A stretch of 64,000 nucleotides of DNA, taken from assembly GCF_002994745.2 (NCBI RefSeq), contig NC_037088.1, positions 3,539,001 to 3,603,000 of the forward strand, in the 5' to 3' direction. The notes under the pieces were generated by a model, which was not told the DNA's origin, did not search any database, and saw nothing but the letters and a program-made list of their open reading frames with translations. Below, piece after piece: positions 44,898 to 56,440 of the stretch (its first letter is position 1; each line of letters opens with the position of its first letter). A program made the translations under genes and the position numbers. Origin of the DNA: Rosa chinensis. Its lineage: Eukaryota > Streptophyta > Magnoliopsida > Rosales > Rosaceae.

Positions 44898-46599
44898 GGG
44901 AAATGTCTATTTACCATAATTTGAGATATACTAACTCCACTTACTCCAATAAAATATTGCACTCTTACTCAGAAGATTACACATTTTTTTCCATAATACC
45001 CAAAATTTATTTTATTTTTTGTTGTTTATTTTTGGGACTATTTTGCCCTCTCTCCCTTTGTCTCATAGAGAGTGAAAGTGGAAAAGAGAGAAGTCAAGGA
45101 GACTTCAACGGAGGTTGCCGAACTCCGGTTACCGGTCACCAGAGGTAGCTGGAAGTTGCCATAGAGATCATCAGATATCTCATAGGTCACCGAAGACTAT
45201 TATTGCCCCAATAAATTTTTATTGCTCCCTAATAAACTTCTATTGGGGGCAATAAAAATTTATTTCGGGGCAATAAAAGTTTATTTGGGAGAAGAGAGAC
45301 TAATCTCTTTAAAATTAGACAAATAAATCTTTGATTGAGGAAGAATATATATGAGGAGATTACATCAATTCAAAACCTTTTATTGGGGGACAATAAAAGT
45401 CTATTGGTTTGGGCATTGGGAAAGGGAACTAATATCTCTAAAATTAGACAAATAAAACTATGATTGAGGAAGAAGATAAGGAGATTACATCAATTCAAAA
45501 CCTTTTATTGGGGGGACGATAAAAGTTTGTTTGGGGGAAGGGCTCCCTACAATTAGACAAATACTACTTTCATTGAGGAAGAAGATGAGGAGATTACATC
45601 AATCCAAAACCTTTTATTTGGGAGCAATGAAAGTTAATGGGGTTCTAGGGGCAATAAAAATTTATTTGGGGGACGAGAGATTAATCTTCCTAAAATTAGA
45701 CAAATAAAACTTTGATTTGAGGAAGAAGATGAGGAGATTACAGCAATTCAAAACCTTTTATTTGGGGGACAATAAAACCAATAAAATTTGGGCATTGGGA
45801 AGGGGGACTAATATCCCTAAAATTAGACAATAAAATTTTGATTGAGCAAGAAGATGAGGAGAGTACATCAATTAAATTTTTTTTATTGGGAGGCAATAAA
45901 AGTATGTAGGTTTTTATTGGGGCCAATAAAAGTTTATTTGGAGGAATAAGGACTAATCTCCTTAACATTATACAACTAAAACTTTGATTTAGGTAAAAGA
46001 TGAGGAGGAGCACATCAATTAAAAAAATTTTATTGGGAGGCAATAAAAGTTTATAGGGTTTTATTGGGGCCAATAAAAGTTTGGAGGAACGAGGACTAAT
46101 CTCCCTAAAATTATAAAACTGAAACTTTGATTGAGAAACAAAATGAAGAGATTACATCAATTCAAAATCTTTTATTGGGGGACAATAAACTAAAAGTTGA
46201 TTTATTTTTGTTCACTTTTTGAAGAAACTTTATTCACATAAGTTGTAGCTAGAGGACACTGGGAACTCGAAAAAACTATCTCCAAACCCAGAATTTTTTT
46301 TTCCGTTGAAAGAACTTTGCAGCATTGCCATCATCTCGTCTGGCCATGAAATTTGTCCCACTCTCTTTGTTTTTGAACCCTCTTTCCAACCATATATGTC
46401 TTGCACCATGTTATTCACCATACATAATGAATCGAAGAAAAGAAGGTTTGGCCCCTTTTCGGTATCTTTTTTAAATTCCGGCCAAATTGAAAGGGAGGCT
46501 GACTGGGTTTTGTTCATCTTGCAATTCTCTACAAGCCTTCAAAGTATCAGATCTCAATTTAACACAAAAACGAAGATCCGGCCACCAAAATTTAGTTTC

Positions 46600-46649
<50 letters not shown>

Positions 46650-46788
46650 AGTAGCAATGCATAATTTTTTATTTCTTAGGGTCTAAAATGGAAATTTTGC
46701 TCTTAAATTGGGTGGGTATCAATTAAAATCTCTTGCTGGATTAAATGAGAGAATTTTGGCTCAAATTTGGGTATTGGGTCAAGGCCCC
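44898..46788. mobile_element. MULE with internal iterated repeats (unit 2 copy, both ends present)
   Basis: The 9-bp flanks aatatatga (44889-44897) and aacatatga (46789-46797) differ at one base. The left end GGGAAATGTCTATTTACC and the right end in reverse GGGGCCTTGACCCAATACCC are both similar to the ends of the Pack-MULE at 2165-3603. The interior from 45180 to 46190 is an array of imperfect 85-110-bp units that pair attggggg.caataaaagt with gattgaggaagaagatgagg. A minus-strand frame at 46517-46230 (95 codons; LSIWPEFKKDTEKGPNLLFF) may be captured host sequence, but I do not recognise it. Confidence 0.7.
46612..46647. repeat. (GT)n/(GA)n microsatellite
   Basis: A short gt run passes into about 17 ga repeats near the right end of the MULE. 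Confidence 0.9.
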
Positions 46789-47876
46789 AACATATGAATA
46801 GTAAGCACCCACAAAGTTTTAAAAAGAACGCGCCTCACGCGCTTTTGAGAAAAAATAAAAAACAGAAAGTGAGTGTTCCTCTCTTGATCAAATAATGCTG
46901 ACGATATAGCCACTGCTTCTTGGTTCGAGAGAGGAGGTTAGTTTAGTAGGCTGGAGATGGTGCGTCGTTTTTGTTTTGAGTCTGGTATCTTAATGCCTTT
47001 GAGGGTTGGAGTTAGAGTAGGAAGGAGGGAAGAAGACCAAGGTCCAGAATGCAGATCGAGTTGTACCAGCGAGGGAGGGTCCAAATTCGAGAATAGCGTT
47101 GGTGTTGAGGTTTTTCAGGGGTTTGTTCCTCAATCCAGTGTCCTTTTATTCGGAACATACTAGTCAGGGCACTTTATTGAATGGATCAGACATCTCTGGT
47201 GAGCTGAAGTCAGATCGGATCTCCGATTGGGTGTTGATGATTTGTCACAGGGGCTTGTGGGAGCTTATTGAGGTCACGAATCTTGTAGTGGTGGTCCTGT
47301 TGCTGTGATACCTTGATCAGCACCTGTTAATAGACTATTAGAAATGTTTGGGGTCGGTTTCAATTGTGATATGACATTTGTTATGAGTCATTCATACCAC
47401 TTGTAACACTTCATGAATGTATTTTTTTAGAAGAAATAAAATCCATTAATAGTCGAAGAGATTACAATTTATTGGAATAATCAATTGTGGTCACAACATG
47501 ATGACTCACATTCCTACAAAGAGTCGTAGTAACGGGTCTGTCACTAATAGGAACATTTATGAGCTGAACGAGCTTAATCCCTAACCAAATTTTATGCCCA
47601 AAACCACGAGCTACAATAAAAGGTCTCCAATACCTCGCCATTAAATTGAACAAATTTACCCTCTCAATTAAGCACCGTGTCCAAATACTAGTAAGCCATG
47701 TGCAAGGGAAATTTAATCACCATCATGTTGACAACTAGAAAGTACCAAAATTAGAACACATACTTTCAGAGAATAACACCACAAAAATGACATAACGACC
47801 AAACCAAGACTCTTAAACCCTAACTAGAATGAGTAGGGACTTATTGAACCTAACCAAAAAACTAAAAAAAAAAAAA
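46789..47876. other. Y2 stretch between two MULEs
   Basis: Homologous to 30197-31238. Short frames (46957-47163, 47462-47653) lack any recognised domain. Confidence 0.45.
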
Positions 47877-48099
47877 GGAAAAATTTTAACAATAGTACAT
47901 TACAATGGGACTACCCTGAATTTTGGTGAATTTACTTTCAGAAATATCAAAACGGTACATGGCTTTCAAATCTCGACCTAATTTTGGTACATGTCGTTAC
48001 ATCCACCTTTAAATTTATGCAATCATTCATTTTGCAAAGAGTTCTCCGACACCGTGTTCAACCTCTCCACCACAATTGTCGGCGTTGCAATCATGCCAA

Positions 48100-48260
48100 C
48101 TTGGACACCAAATTGTACATATTTTTGTCACAGACGGCGAAGCCACTGATTCCTCTAACGAAGACGAGCCGGAGTTGTTCTTCAGGTGCCAGAGAATGAA
48201 CAAGTATGTGAATGAGATTTCAATTGAGTCGTGTTCGAGAGAGGCCAAGGTGGCTGCCTT
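48100..48260 (+). pseudogene. CRF-type AP2/ERF gene fragment in a MULE (unit 2)
   Basis: The frame reads IFVTDGEATDSSNEDEPE, LFFRCQRMNKYVNEISIE, then a run-on. This resembles the conserved N-terminal CRF domain of cytokinin response factors, nuclear AP2/ERF regulators that interact with each other through it. The AP2 domain and its WLG motif are absent, so it is a captured fragment. The open frame continues to 48414 into sequence of unknown origin. Confidence 0.55.
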
Positions 48261-48671
48261 TTGGAAATGCAAGACAACAAGGATGGTAATTTACTTCATT
48301 CGATTGCCAATTGAAGCCTCAAAACCCTTCGACAAAGTTTCTTGGTTAGTTGGCTACTTTGGTTCTAATTTCAGAAGGATCCAATCTTTTTTATTTTATT
48401 TTGTGAATTGGTAATATGTTTTCTTTTATAAGATTGATTAGGGATTTCTTTTTCCTTTCTTCTGGGATTGAAATGCCATTTTAGATTACTGGAATTGTAT
48501 AATTGCTAATGACGAGAAGCATTGAGGACTTGATGCAATGAACCAACGACGTCGATTTTCTGCAATTGTGTGGATTTCCTCCCACAATTGGTTGTCGTTG
48601 GTGTGAGAGGAATGTGCCAAAATGTTAATCATAGGCCTTCTTTGATTTTTTTTTCCGTTTCAAAACTTATG

Positions 48672-49048
48672 GTTTGTTTGGTTTCTCAAGCATTGCACAA
48701 AAATTAAAAGGAATTGCTTTTGATTATGATATGCTTTTGATTATTTGATTAATTATATAAGAGTGCGATATAATAAGAAGAAGAAGAAGAAGTTTGTTTG
48801 GTTTCTCAAGCATTGCACAAAAATTAAAAGGAATTGCTTTTGATTATGATATGCTTTTGATTATTTGATTACTTATATAAGAGTGCGATATAATAAGAAG
48901 AAGAAGAAGAAGAAACTTATGGTTTGTTTGGTTTCTCAAGCATTGCACAAAAATTAAAAGGAATTGCTTTTGATTATGATATGCTTTTGATTATTTGATT
49001 ACTTATATAAGAGTGCGATATAATAAGAAGAAGAAGAAGAAGAAGAAG
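48672..49048. repeat. Three-copy tandem repeat of about 120-130 bp ending in (AAG)n
   Basis: Each copy starts tttgtttggtttctcaagca (about 48675, 48792 and 48925) and ends gagtgcgatataataagaag plus a growing aag run. Unit 1 has one copy (about 33415-33512), and the duplication breakpoint lies at its aag run. Confidence 0.85.
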
Positions 49049-49193
49049 ATGAAGGAGAAGAAGGTGGATGTAACGGCATGTACCAAAATTGGGTCAGGAT
49101 TTGAAAGTCATGTACCGTTTTGATATTTCCGAAAGCAAATTCACCAAAATTCGGAGTGGGCCAAGTGTCTTGTACTGTTGTTAAAATCTTCCC

Positions 49194-49970
49194 AAAATAA
49201 AAAAAAAACCTAAAAACAATCAAAAGGATGCTGTCAAATCCTACAGTCTTGTCCCAAATAGTTGTCACGGATTTGTCATAGCATTCACCGCTGAAAAGAA
49301 ACCAGCAACTTCAATTTCCCCTCCATCAGATTTAGCCAATAAATGCATGGCATACCAAGCAAACCTGCATGCTGAACTGCCAGAGCAACCAAACCCCGAG
49401 CCTTCTTCCTTACCAACCTACAATCCAAATTCATGTCTGCCTCGAGCCTCCATCTCTAAGAGTCCAACCCCCCCCCCCCCCTCCGATCAAGGCGCTCTCC
49501 ATAACCCATGCACAGCCGCGTACAACCACCTATAACTGTCATTGCCCATATCAGATGCAAAAGGCCTCTGATCTCGCCTTTATGTTCGTTGTGAATCCTT
49601 AAAATTACCATTTTCATCAACTAAAACAAGGAGTCATATTGCTGCCTAAATCGCCTTGACCACCACAAAACCTCCAACCACCTGTCCGATAGCAACCCCC
49701 ATACACAAGTGAAGCAAAAGGTTTGCACTGACGCTAGAGCGCTATCGGACGAGAGCCACCAAGAGAAAAGGAAAAAACCCAACCCTCTGTTTCGCAACCC
49801 TAGCTTTGAGAAAAACTGAGTGTTTAAGAGAACTATCATAAAATTATGTTCACAGAAGAATGCACTTATGTGATCAAAAAGAAGAATATATAAATCACAT
49901 GAGCTGAGATATGTGGCTTTAGAGCTTAATTACAAGACTCAAATCTATATGATCAACACTTGAGGCCCAT
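49194..49970. other. Stretch between the Pack-MULE and the Helitron
   Basis: A minus-strand open stretch around 49300-49390 (ACRFAWYAMHLLAKSDGG) looks protein-like but matches no family I know and soon meets stops. A 13-C run lies near 49450. No gene is called. Confidence 0.4.
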
Positions 49971-51695
49971 TCTAACTATACTAAAACCCATTTTGCAAAA
50001 GACAAATGAAATGAATAGTGGATTGGTGATTTTGCCCTTTATGCTGTTGGTTATTGCACCCCCGCCATTTTCCTGTAGCGTAACTCGTGCTTGCCGCTCC
50101 ATTCTATTCTATTCGTTGTTTTCCATCTACAACATCATCAGACTCCTATTCAATCTTCAACATCAGAGCTCTTTGCAATCATCATATGCTCTTTGCATCA
50201 GACTTCTATTCGATCTTTAGCATCTGTTCTTTTCTTTTCATCTTGGTAACTGGATTGGTTTTGTGTAGATGAAGAACTTCAGAGTTTATTTCTGATTGAT
50301 TGAAGCTTTAGAGTAGTTGGTTTTTGTGGATTTGTGGTTTGATTCATAGAATCTTTTCAGCTTTTCAGATTTACCGTTTATCAATTTCCCAAGTTTCAAG
50401 GAGAGTTTCAAATTGGATTGGGGGTTTGCAGAAACCTTAGGGCTTTTTCGATTGCTGCTGACCTTCAATTAGGTAGTTTAAAGGTGGATTTTTGCACTGT
50501 TTTTTCAATTGGATCTTTTCTTCATTGTTGGCAGAGGTTCTTCAAGGTTTGACCTTTTGATATTTGTCCACTGGTTGAATGTTTTTAGACATGAAACCAG
50601 TGAACTATAACAGCTTGACGATGTTATAGCAAAGCAACAGGTCAAAATGTCTTACTATTTTATCCTTCAATTTTAGTGTGTGGCCTATTTTCCTATTCTT
50701 AGATCAAAAGAGCATCATAGTAAACAACTCTATGAATTTTGGTTTCGTTTATTCATTGTTTTAAACTACTTTTGTTTTTATTCTTTGATACCCCCACATG
50801 AAGGGGAATTATTTTAACCTCTCAGCTACGCATGTTATGATGTTATCCTAATAATTGAAGGAATCAGTCTCTCTTATGAAATCGCATGATTCAATTCCAA
50901 TCGTACTTTCAAAACTTGAAACTTCAAGAAGGTGATCTTTCAAAAAGGCTTTTCTATGATTTGTTGTACCGATTAGTATATTTGTATTACAATTAAACTA
51001 CTGATCATGCACTTTATCCAAATCCAATTCCTCCAATTAGAAGCTAGGTTGCTTTAATTTGGAAGCCATTAAGTGTGTTCCAGAGAAAAGAAATGTGTTT
51101 GCTAAGCAGATCTAATATGGTAGTAGGGATCTATAAGTTAAAGTCATTGCTAAGTTGGGCATAAGATCACCCAAGTGAACATTCCATTTGAAAGTTTGTC
51201 ACTCAACATTTTTAGATTTGAGAGTTCGGGTTTGAGTAGAAGCAACAAACTAAATATAGCTTAGGTATAAGTTTGTTTAGTATGTTGGGGATGTTATAGT
51301 TTGGGAATGTAGTATGTGATAGTTTGGGATAAGCTATCGGTAATACATCTCTTATAGTTCTGAATGGGTGAAGTAATGATTCATAGCTAGCTGAGTAAGA
51401 CCACATGTGTGTAATTTTGGAAGTACTCTTAGGGTTGGCTAGATGGGAAAGAAGTAGTTGTTAAAGACTATCAAAAAAGTCATGGTAAGGCTTGGAGGAA
51501 ATAACAGTAATGGTATGAAAAATTTACTTTGGCTTAAATAATTTTTGTATACATAATTTGGCGTAAAAGAAGATGCCATTGTTGTGCTAACCATTGCAAT
51601 TTTCTAATGAACTTTGGCTTAAAAAATTTGGAGTTTAAAAATGAGAAAAGCCAAAGTTTGTAAGCTGTGTTAGCTTTAAGTCTATTCTAGGTGTT

Positions 51696-52805
51696 TTTTT
51701 TTGACTGAAAGATGAGTGAAAGAGAAGAGTAACCTCCCTAACACTATGTTGAATTAATCAAAGAAAAAGTAGATAACAAGAGAGGGGGACAAAACCAAAA
51801 CCTCTCGAAGCAAACGAACAATGAAACAAAACTAGCAAAACTGAAACTGAGGAAGACCCATAATGTCACTATTACAATATGACAAAATAAAAGAAGGAGG
51901 CACATCCCACCACACCAGTTGAGTTAACGACGTACCATGATTAGCCAATGCATCTGCAACTTTATTCATGAAAAATATGAGAAGATCAAAATGTCATATT
52001 TGCGATGCAACTTAAACAATTAAGCCAACGAACACGAAGTTGCCAAGGTACAAGCAAAGAAGAGCGTAGGTAATCTAGTACAAGTGACAAGTCAACCTCC
52101 AACCAAATGTGTTTCCAATCATGAACCCAAGAAATCTCAATAGCCGTTATAACTGCCAAAACCTCCACTGCTATAGAACTAGGAATGTCAATGTTGGAAG
52201 AAAAAGCACCCAGAACATGACCTTTAAAGTCACGAAACACCGCACCAAAACCTCTAACACCCTCTGCATGCTTCCAAGCCCCATCTGATTTAATCTTCAC
52301 CCACCCAATGCTCAGAGGATGCGAAACAACCTCAATTACTCTATGGGCTCTCCGCAATCGACACTCTGCTCCAAAACACTTTAATATTTGAAGATCTTTA
52401 CTGAATTACTCATTGGACCCTTTGCGAGCCAACTAGCCCTCTAACATGACTCGAAATGAGTTGACAAATTGAAGCAGTAGAAAACAACTTGCCATCAAAT
52501 CTGGTCTTGTTCCTAGCATGCCATACAAACCATAAGATCGATGTGAAAGTGATCAACCAAAGCTCTTTAAGCTGTGAACTATGTCCCATACTCAAACCCT
52601 TGTGAAATATATCCATAAGAGTATGAGGAACAACACCCAATTCAAAAAGAGACGAGAAATAAGACCACTTAGCAGCTGTAAAAGGACAAAGCAAGAATAT
52701 ATGCGGTAGCGATTTAGTACATCCACCACAAAGCTCACATCTTGAAACCAAAGCCACTCCCCGTCTTTGAAGAAGATCATCACAAATTATTCTCCCTTTT
52801 AATAC
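51696..52805 (-). mobile_element. 5'-truncated LINE (L1-type 3' end)
   Basis: The 11-bp repeat ttctaggtgtt flanks it (51685-51695 and 52806-52816). The poly-A tail is seen as plus-strand T at 51696-51702. It is inserted within the Helitron. Confidence 0.85.
51986..52757 (-). pseudogene. LINE ORF2 remnant: zinc-binding and RNase H-like domains
   Basis: From 52757 to 52410 the minus frame gives CELCGGCTKSLPHIFLLCPF and ELWLITFTSILWFVWHARNK, the zinc-binding region at the C-terminus of plant LINE reverse transcriptases. From 52357 to 51986 another frame gives WVKIKSDGAWK, GFGAVFRDFKGHVLGAF and AVEVLAVITAIEIS, an RNase H-like domain. The two parts are separated by a break near 52360-52410. The RT domain itself is missing because the copy is 5'-truncated. 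Confidence 0.85.
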
Positions 52806-53546
52806 TTCTAGGTGTTGTTTGATGCATTTATAATGATAATCATATTGATAGCAACTTACTTTTGAGTATACTTTTGTTACTTTTCCTCCTCCCCTTTATA
52901 AAATGAATTTGGATGAACACTGTATTCGTTTCCTCAAACTTGCAGTTTAGTTGTTATGTAGATCTTGGCTGGTGCTTTAGGCTTATTATGTAAATTACTT
53001 TCGAGGTTTTATTGATATATTCTGTCTGCAAATATATCAAGAACAAGGACATTTTGTTTTTTTTTTCTTTTTCAATTCTTCCGCATGGGAAATTGTACAG
53101 TACCTGCATGTATGTGATACACTCATTTACAGATATAACAACAATTTTGTTGTCATTATGGTAAATAGAGTTATTTTTTGGGTAATTTTAGTTCTATTAG
53201 AGGTAATTACTCCACCTACGATATTTTTACAAGTTTATGAACAAATTGTTGTTGTTATGGTAACTTAGTTCAATTATATATAAATGTGTAAAACAAATGT
53301 GATAACTTTGTTGTCAATGTTGTAAATTCTGTTTAATTAAAGGACAAAATACTGTTTACTCCCTATACTTATAGGGTCTCGACGTTTCAGTGCCTGATAT
53401 TTCAATTTCACCTAGATGATCCCTAAACTCTCTAATTTCATACAATTGGTCCCTGCCGTCACCTTTCCGTCAAAAACTCCGTTAAATTGCTGATGTGGCA
53501 TCCCTTCTACATTAAAATGTCTATTTTACCCTCATTGAGATTTTTT

Positions 53547-53555
<9 letters not shown>

Positions 53556-53588
<33 letters not shown>
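53556..53588. repeat. (CT)n microsatellite
   Basis: About 16 ct repeats within the MULE. Confidence 0.9.
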
Positions 53589-53590
<2 letters not shown>

Positions 53591-54288
53591 ACCTCTTCTC
53601 TGTCGTCTCCAACCTCCTCTCTCTACCCTTGCACCTCCTCAACTGCACTTCTGGAGCTTGTTATGATGTTCATGCAAAACTCATCTACCTAGAAGGTAAA
53701 ACCAACGGGAAGAAAACAAGCAAACTAACACATCATAGAAAACTAACACATTCATATTGACAAAGCATCAATCCCACAAGAACTTGTTCATATTCAATTG
53801 AACCGGCTCGTCAAAAACCACAACCCATCAACACCTCTAACCGCCTCCTCCTCCGCCTCCACAATCGGTGGTGGTTCAACTTCCAAATTAAACCCTAACA
53901 CCACCTCTACCACACCACCTCCGCCAACCCCTTAGCCTCCAGAGCCCTAACCGACGAGCAGAAAATCGACTTGATCAATATCCCAGGGTAAACTCAAACC
54001 CGATCATTGCTGGCCCTTCTCATGTCGACTGCCGAGGCACAATTAGAGTCGTCGATGCCTCCGGCGACCGCTCATTCACGCTTCTCTGATTATCCTGGTT
54101 CAATCTCGACCCATAGAGCTCAAAATCTCGCAATCAACCAAATTTAGAACAATCAAAAGATAAACTAGCATTATGCACTAACAGAGGAGGAGAGAGATGT
54201 GGCTAGATTGAGCTGGATTTAAGCTTGTCAATCAGAGGCGCAGGGGCGGGTTGGGTCGCAGTCGTCCACCAGTAGGCGACCTCCTTGG

Positions 54289-54648
54289 ATGCTGACCCAC
54301 TCGTCAAGGGCTGCTGCTCTCTTCCTCTTATTGCTCCTAACGCTCACCATCCTCCTCTCCGAGTGCTCCCCTTCTCTGCTACCCCTCTCCACCGATCTCA
54401 TCTTTGGCCTCACCGCTGCACTCTTTTATATCCACTCCTTCATGCCTCGGGAAGCTGCCTCCGTCCAGACCTCCGATCTACAAGCCAAGTGCGAAGAATC
54501 GATTTGTTTTCGGTTGCCGTTTAATCTGAGCTCATGGCCGACCTTGACCCAACAACTTCCAATTCTCGCCGCTGCCGCCGTCGAAACCCTTCTTGATTTG
54601 GACCTTGGGATAAGGAGAGGAGGCAGGCTTAGGTTAGGAGAGGAATGA
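54289..54648 (+). other. Unidentified captured-looking reading frame in the MULE
   Basis: The 119-codon frame starts with a hydrophobic stretch (AAALFLLLLLTLTILL), then FGLTAALFYIHSF, KCEESICFRLPFN and LSSWPTLTQQLP. It looks membrane-protein-like, but I cannot name the family. No introns or matching partner exon could be set. It may be a fragment of a host membrane protein gene. Confidence 0.3.
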
Positions 54649-55447
54649 GGGGTGGGCTTCGTTCGACGTCGTTCTATTTTGTTGAGAAGTGCTCCCCGTC
54701 GGTGAAGAGGAGGGGATGAAAATGAGAGAGAGAAGAAGAAGAGGTAAAAATAAAAGAGAAAAAAAAAAACAGAGAAAAAATAATAATAAAAAAAAGAGAA
54801 GGTGAGGGTATAATAGTCATTTCAGCCTAAAAAAAATGCCACGTCAGTCAGATAACAAAGTTTTGGACGAAAAATTGACGGCAGTGACCTATTGTGTGAA
54901 ATTAGAGAGTTTAGGGATCATCTTGGTGAAATTGAAACGTTAGGGACTGAAACGTCGAGACCCTATAAGTATAGGGAGTAAACAATATTTTGTCCTTAAT
55001 TAAATTGTAATTTTGGTTCAATTAGATGTAAAATGAGTGTATGATAAACATCCAAGTACTGTAGACAACCCCCGTGATTCTAGTACTTGCACAAAATGAT
55101 TTATGTTAATGCTCTCCCTGTACACTGCTATGTGAATATTTTAGGTTGACATTCAATTGGCAACTGGAGATTACATTCTGAAGTTTTCTTCCTTCTCCAA
55201 TTGATTGTTGTCTGCCTGCTTTTTTCTCATCCCCTTTATAAAATGAATTTGGATGAATACTGAACCATCATGACGTATGCTAAGGTCGACCATCTTGACC
55301 GCCCTTCTGTACTTTTGCTTCATTCCCATGGTGTTTAACAATGCGTTATTTGCTTTTTCTCATCTATCCATTACCCTATAGCTGTCTTCCTCTTTCACTA
55401 TTTTCATATATGTCTTTCTAACTAAATGCACTAATGCATAAGATAAC

Positions 55448-55590
55448 TTCTTCAAATGCTGATGAAAAAGGTTGATGCACTGACAAAAGTCATGGAAGTG
55501 GAGTCTAAGAACATGTAGAGAGAAGCAGTAGCTAGAGATAAAGAAGTTGCAGCAGCGGAGGTGGATGATAACAAAAACAATAGAACTTAA
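55448..55590 (+). pseudogene. MAP70-like exon fragment in the Helitron
   Basis: The frame reads LMKKVDALTKVMEVESKNM, then a stop (tag), then REAVARDKEVAAAEVDDNKN. This is the coiled-coil style of plant microtubule-associated protein MAP70 (VDTLTKAMEVE...REVAAMEKEVAA). The in-frame stop and lack of adjoining exons make it a captured fragment. The match rests on one exon and my memory of the family. Confidence 0.45.
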
Positions 55591-55973
55591 ATTCATTTAA
55601 GAAGTTGTGACTACTTTTCAAGAGCCTCAATACCAATATTTCCTTTTGTATTTTGCTTCTGTAGCAGCTTCCCTTGCAACTACTAACATATTTCAAACTT
55701 GATCACCTGAATATATGAATGACTTTATGGTTTACTTCTAATTGCTGCAGGGTAGCAAAAACATCTTCAAAGTTTGCTTACATGGATTTTATTGAAAATC
55801 ATGCGGAGATTTAGACTTGATGAGCAAGGTGGATATTTTTTCTATCACAAACGGCCTAATTACTATACACAACTACAACTAAGTTAATCAACCATAAAAC
55901 CCGCAGCAAAGCGAGGGCACACTTTCTAGTTTTAAACAAACCTAACTTGCATCAGTCATAAAGCTTATAATGA

Positions 55974-56440
55974 TGAAAGAATAAGTGGAGACTAACAAAG
56001 AAACTTAATTATAGTCAAGAAACTAAACATGAGAATTAAACTTTTGTCAGGACTGTCAAGAAATGAGTATTTTCTTATCATGGAAGTCAAAGGAACGTAA
56101 AATTGGGGAAATCTTCGCAACAGTGTTGTGAAGAGAGATCAGGAAATGGAGGTCTGATGTCACATATAGATGAGAAGTAACGAAGTTCATCGCAAACTAA
56201 TTTTTCTGCATGAAAGAATAAGTGGACTAACAAAGAAACTTACCGTCAAGAAACTAGAGATGAGAACTAAACTTTTGTCATTACTGTCAAGAAATGAGTA
56301 TTTTCATATCATGGAAGTCAAAGGAACGTAAAATTGGGGAAACCTTCGCAACAGTGTTGTGAAGAGAGATCAGGAATGGAGGTCTGATGTCACATATAGA
56401 TGAGAAGTAACGAAGTTCATCACAAACTAATTTTTCTGCC
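55974..56440. repeat. Two-copy 230-237-bp tandem repeat with an exon-like minus frame
   Basis: Copies at 55974-56210 and 56211-56440 share gaaatgagtattttc.tatca, aaggaacgtaaaattgggga and gaggtctgatgtcacatata. On the minus strand, copy 2 and its flank (56490-56287) encode WAEKLVCDELRYFSSICDI and LHNTVAKVSPILRSFDFHDM, which look like conserved protein of unknown family. Copy 1 has an extra A (aggaaatgg) that breaks this frame. Confidence 0.75.

Larger units (their letters stand above)
41353..48790. repeat. Duplication block Y2 (unit 2 copy)
   Basis: This is the counterpart of Y1 as set out in the Y1 entry. It is the less interrupted copy, with one unique insertion (42682-44159). It gives the empty sites used to define the unit 1 insertions. 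Confidence 0.85.
47877..49193. mobile_element. Pack-MULE carrying a CRF-like fragment (unit 2 copy, both ends present)
   Basis: Inverted repeats of about 130 bp: the left one begins ggaaaaattttaacaatagt and runs to gtcgttacatcc; the right one, in reverse, begins gggaagattttaacaacagt and runs to gccgttacatcc. Both contain tatcaaaacggtacatg. Flanks are A-rich on both sides, so a target duplication cannot be set. There is no transposase. The interior holds the CRF-like frame and a triplicated 120-130-bp segment. Confidence 0.75.
53342..54995. mobile_element. MULE with long inverted repeats and captured-looking GC-rich sequence
   Basis: The ends are GGACAAAAT(A)...TATTTTGTCC with about 165 bp of inverted repeat. 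Both arms contain tccctatacttatagggtct and gtccctgccgtcac in one orientation. The 9-bp duplication ttaattaaa flanks it (53333-53341 and 54996-55004). No transposase. The interior is GC-richer than its surroundings: 53800-54090 and 54230-54650 carry protein-like frames, so gene fragments have probably been captured. Confidence 0.85.
49971..55929 (+). mobile_element. Probable Helitron, non-autonomous, 5.96 kb with nested insertions
   Basis: The right end is a classic Helitron terminus: a CCCGC...GCGAGGG hairpin at 55900-55917, then CTAG at 55926-55929 followed by T. The proposed left end TCTAACTATACTAAAACCC begins at 49971 and fits the TC start, though the base before it is T and not the expected A. 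There is no Rep/helicase frame. Nested inside are a LINE fragment (51696-52805) and a MULE (53342-54995). A MAP70-like exon near the right end looks captured. Two related phrases (ctttataaaatgaatttgga near 52895 and 55235) hint at an internal duplication. Confidence 0.65.

Noticed and set aside
49347..49602. Pro-rich overlapping plus-strand frames as a gene
   Set aside because: Low complexity around a poly-C tract, no domain, no splice support.
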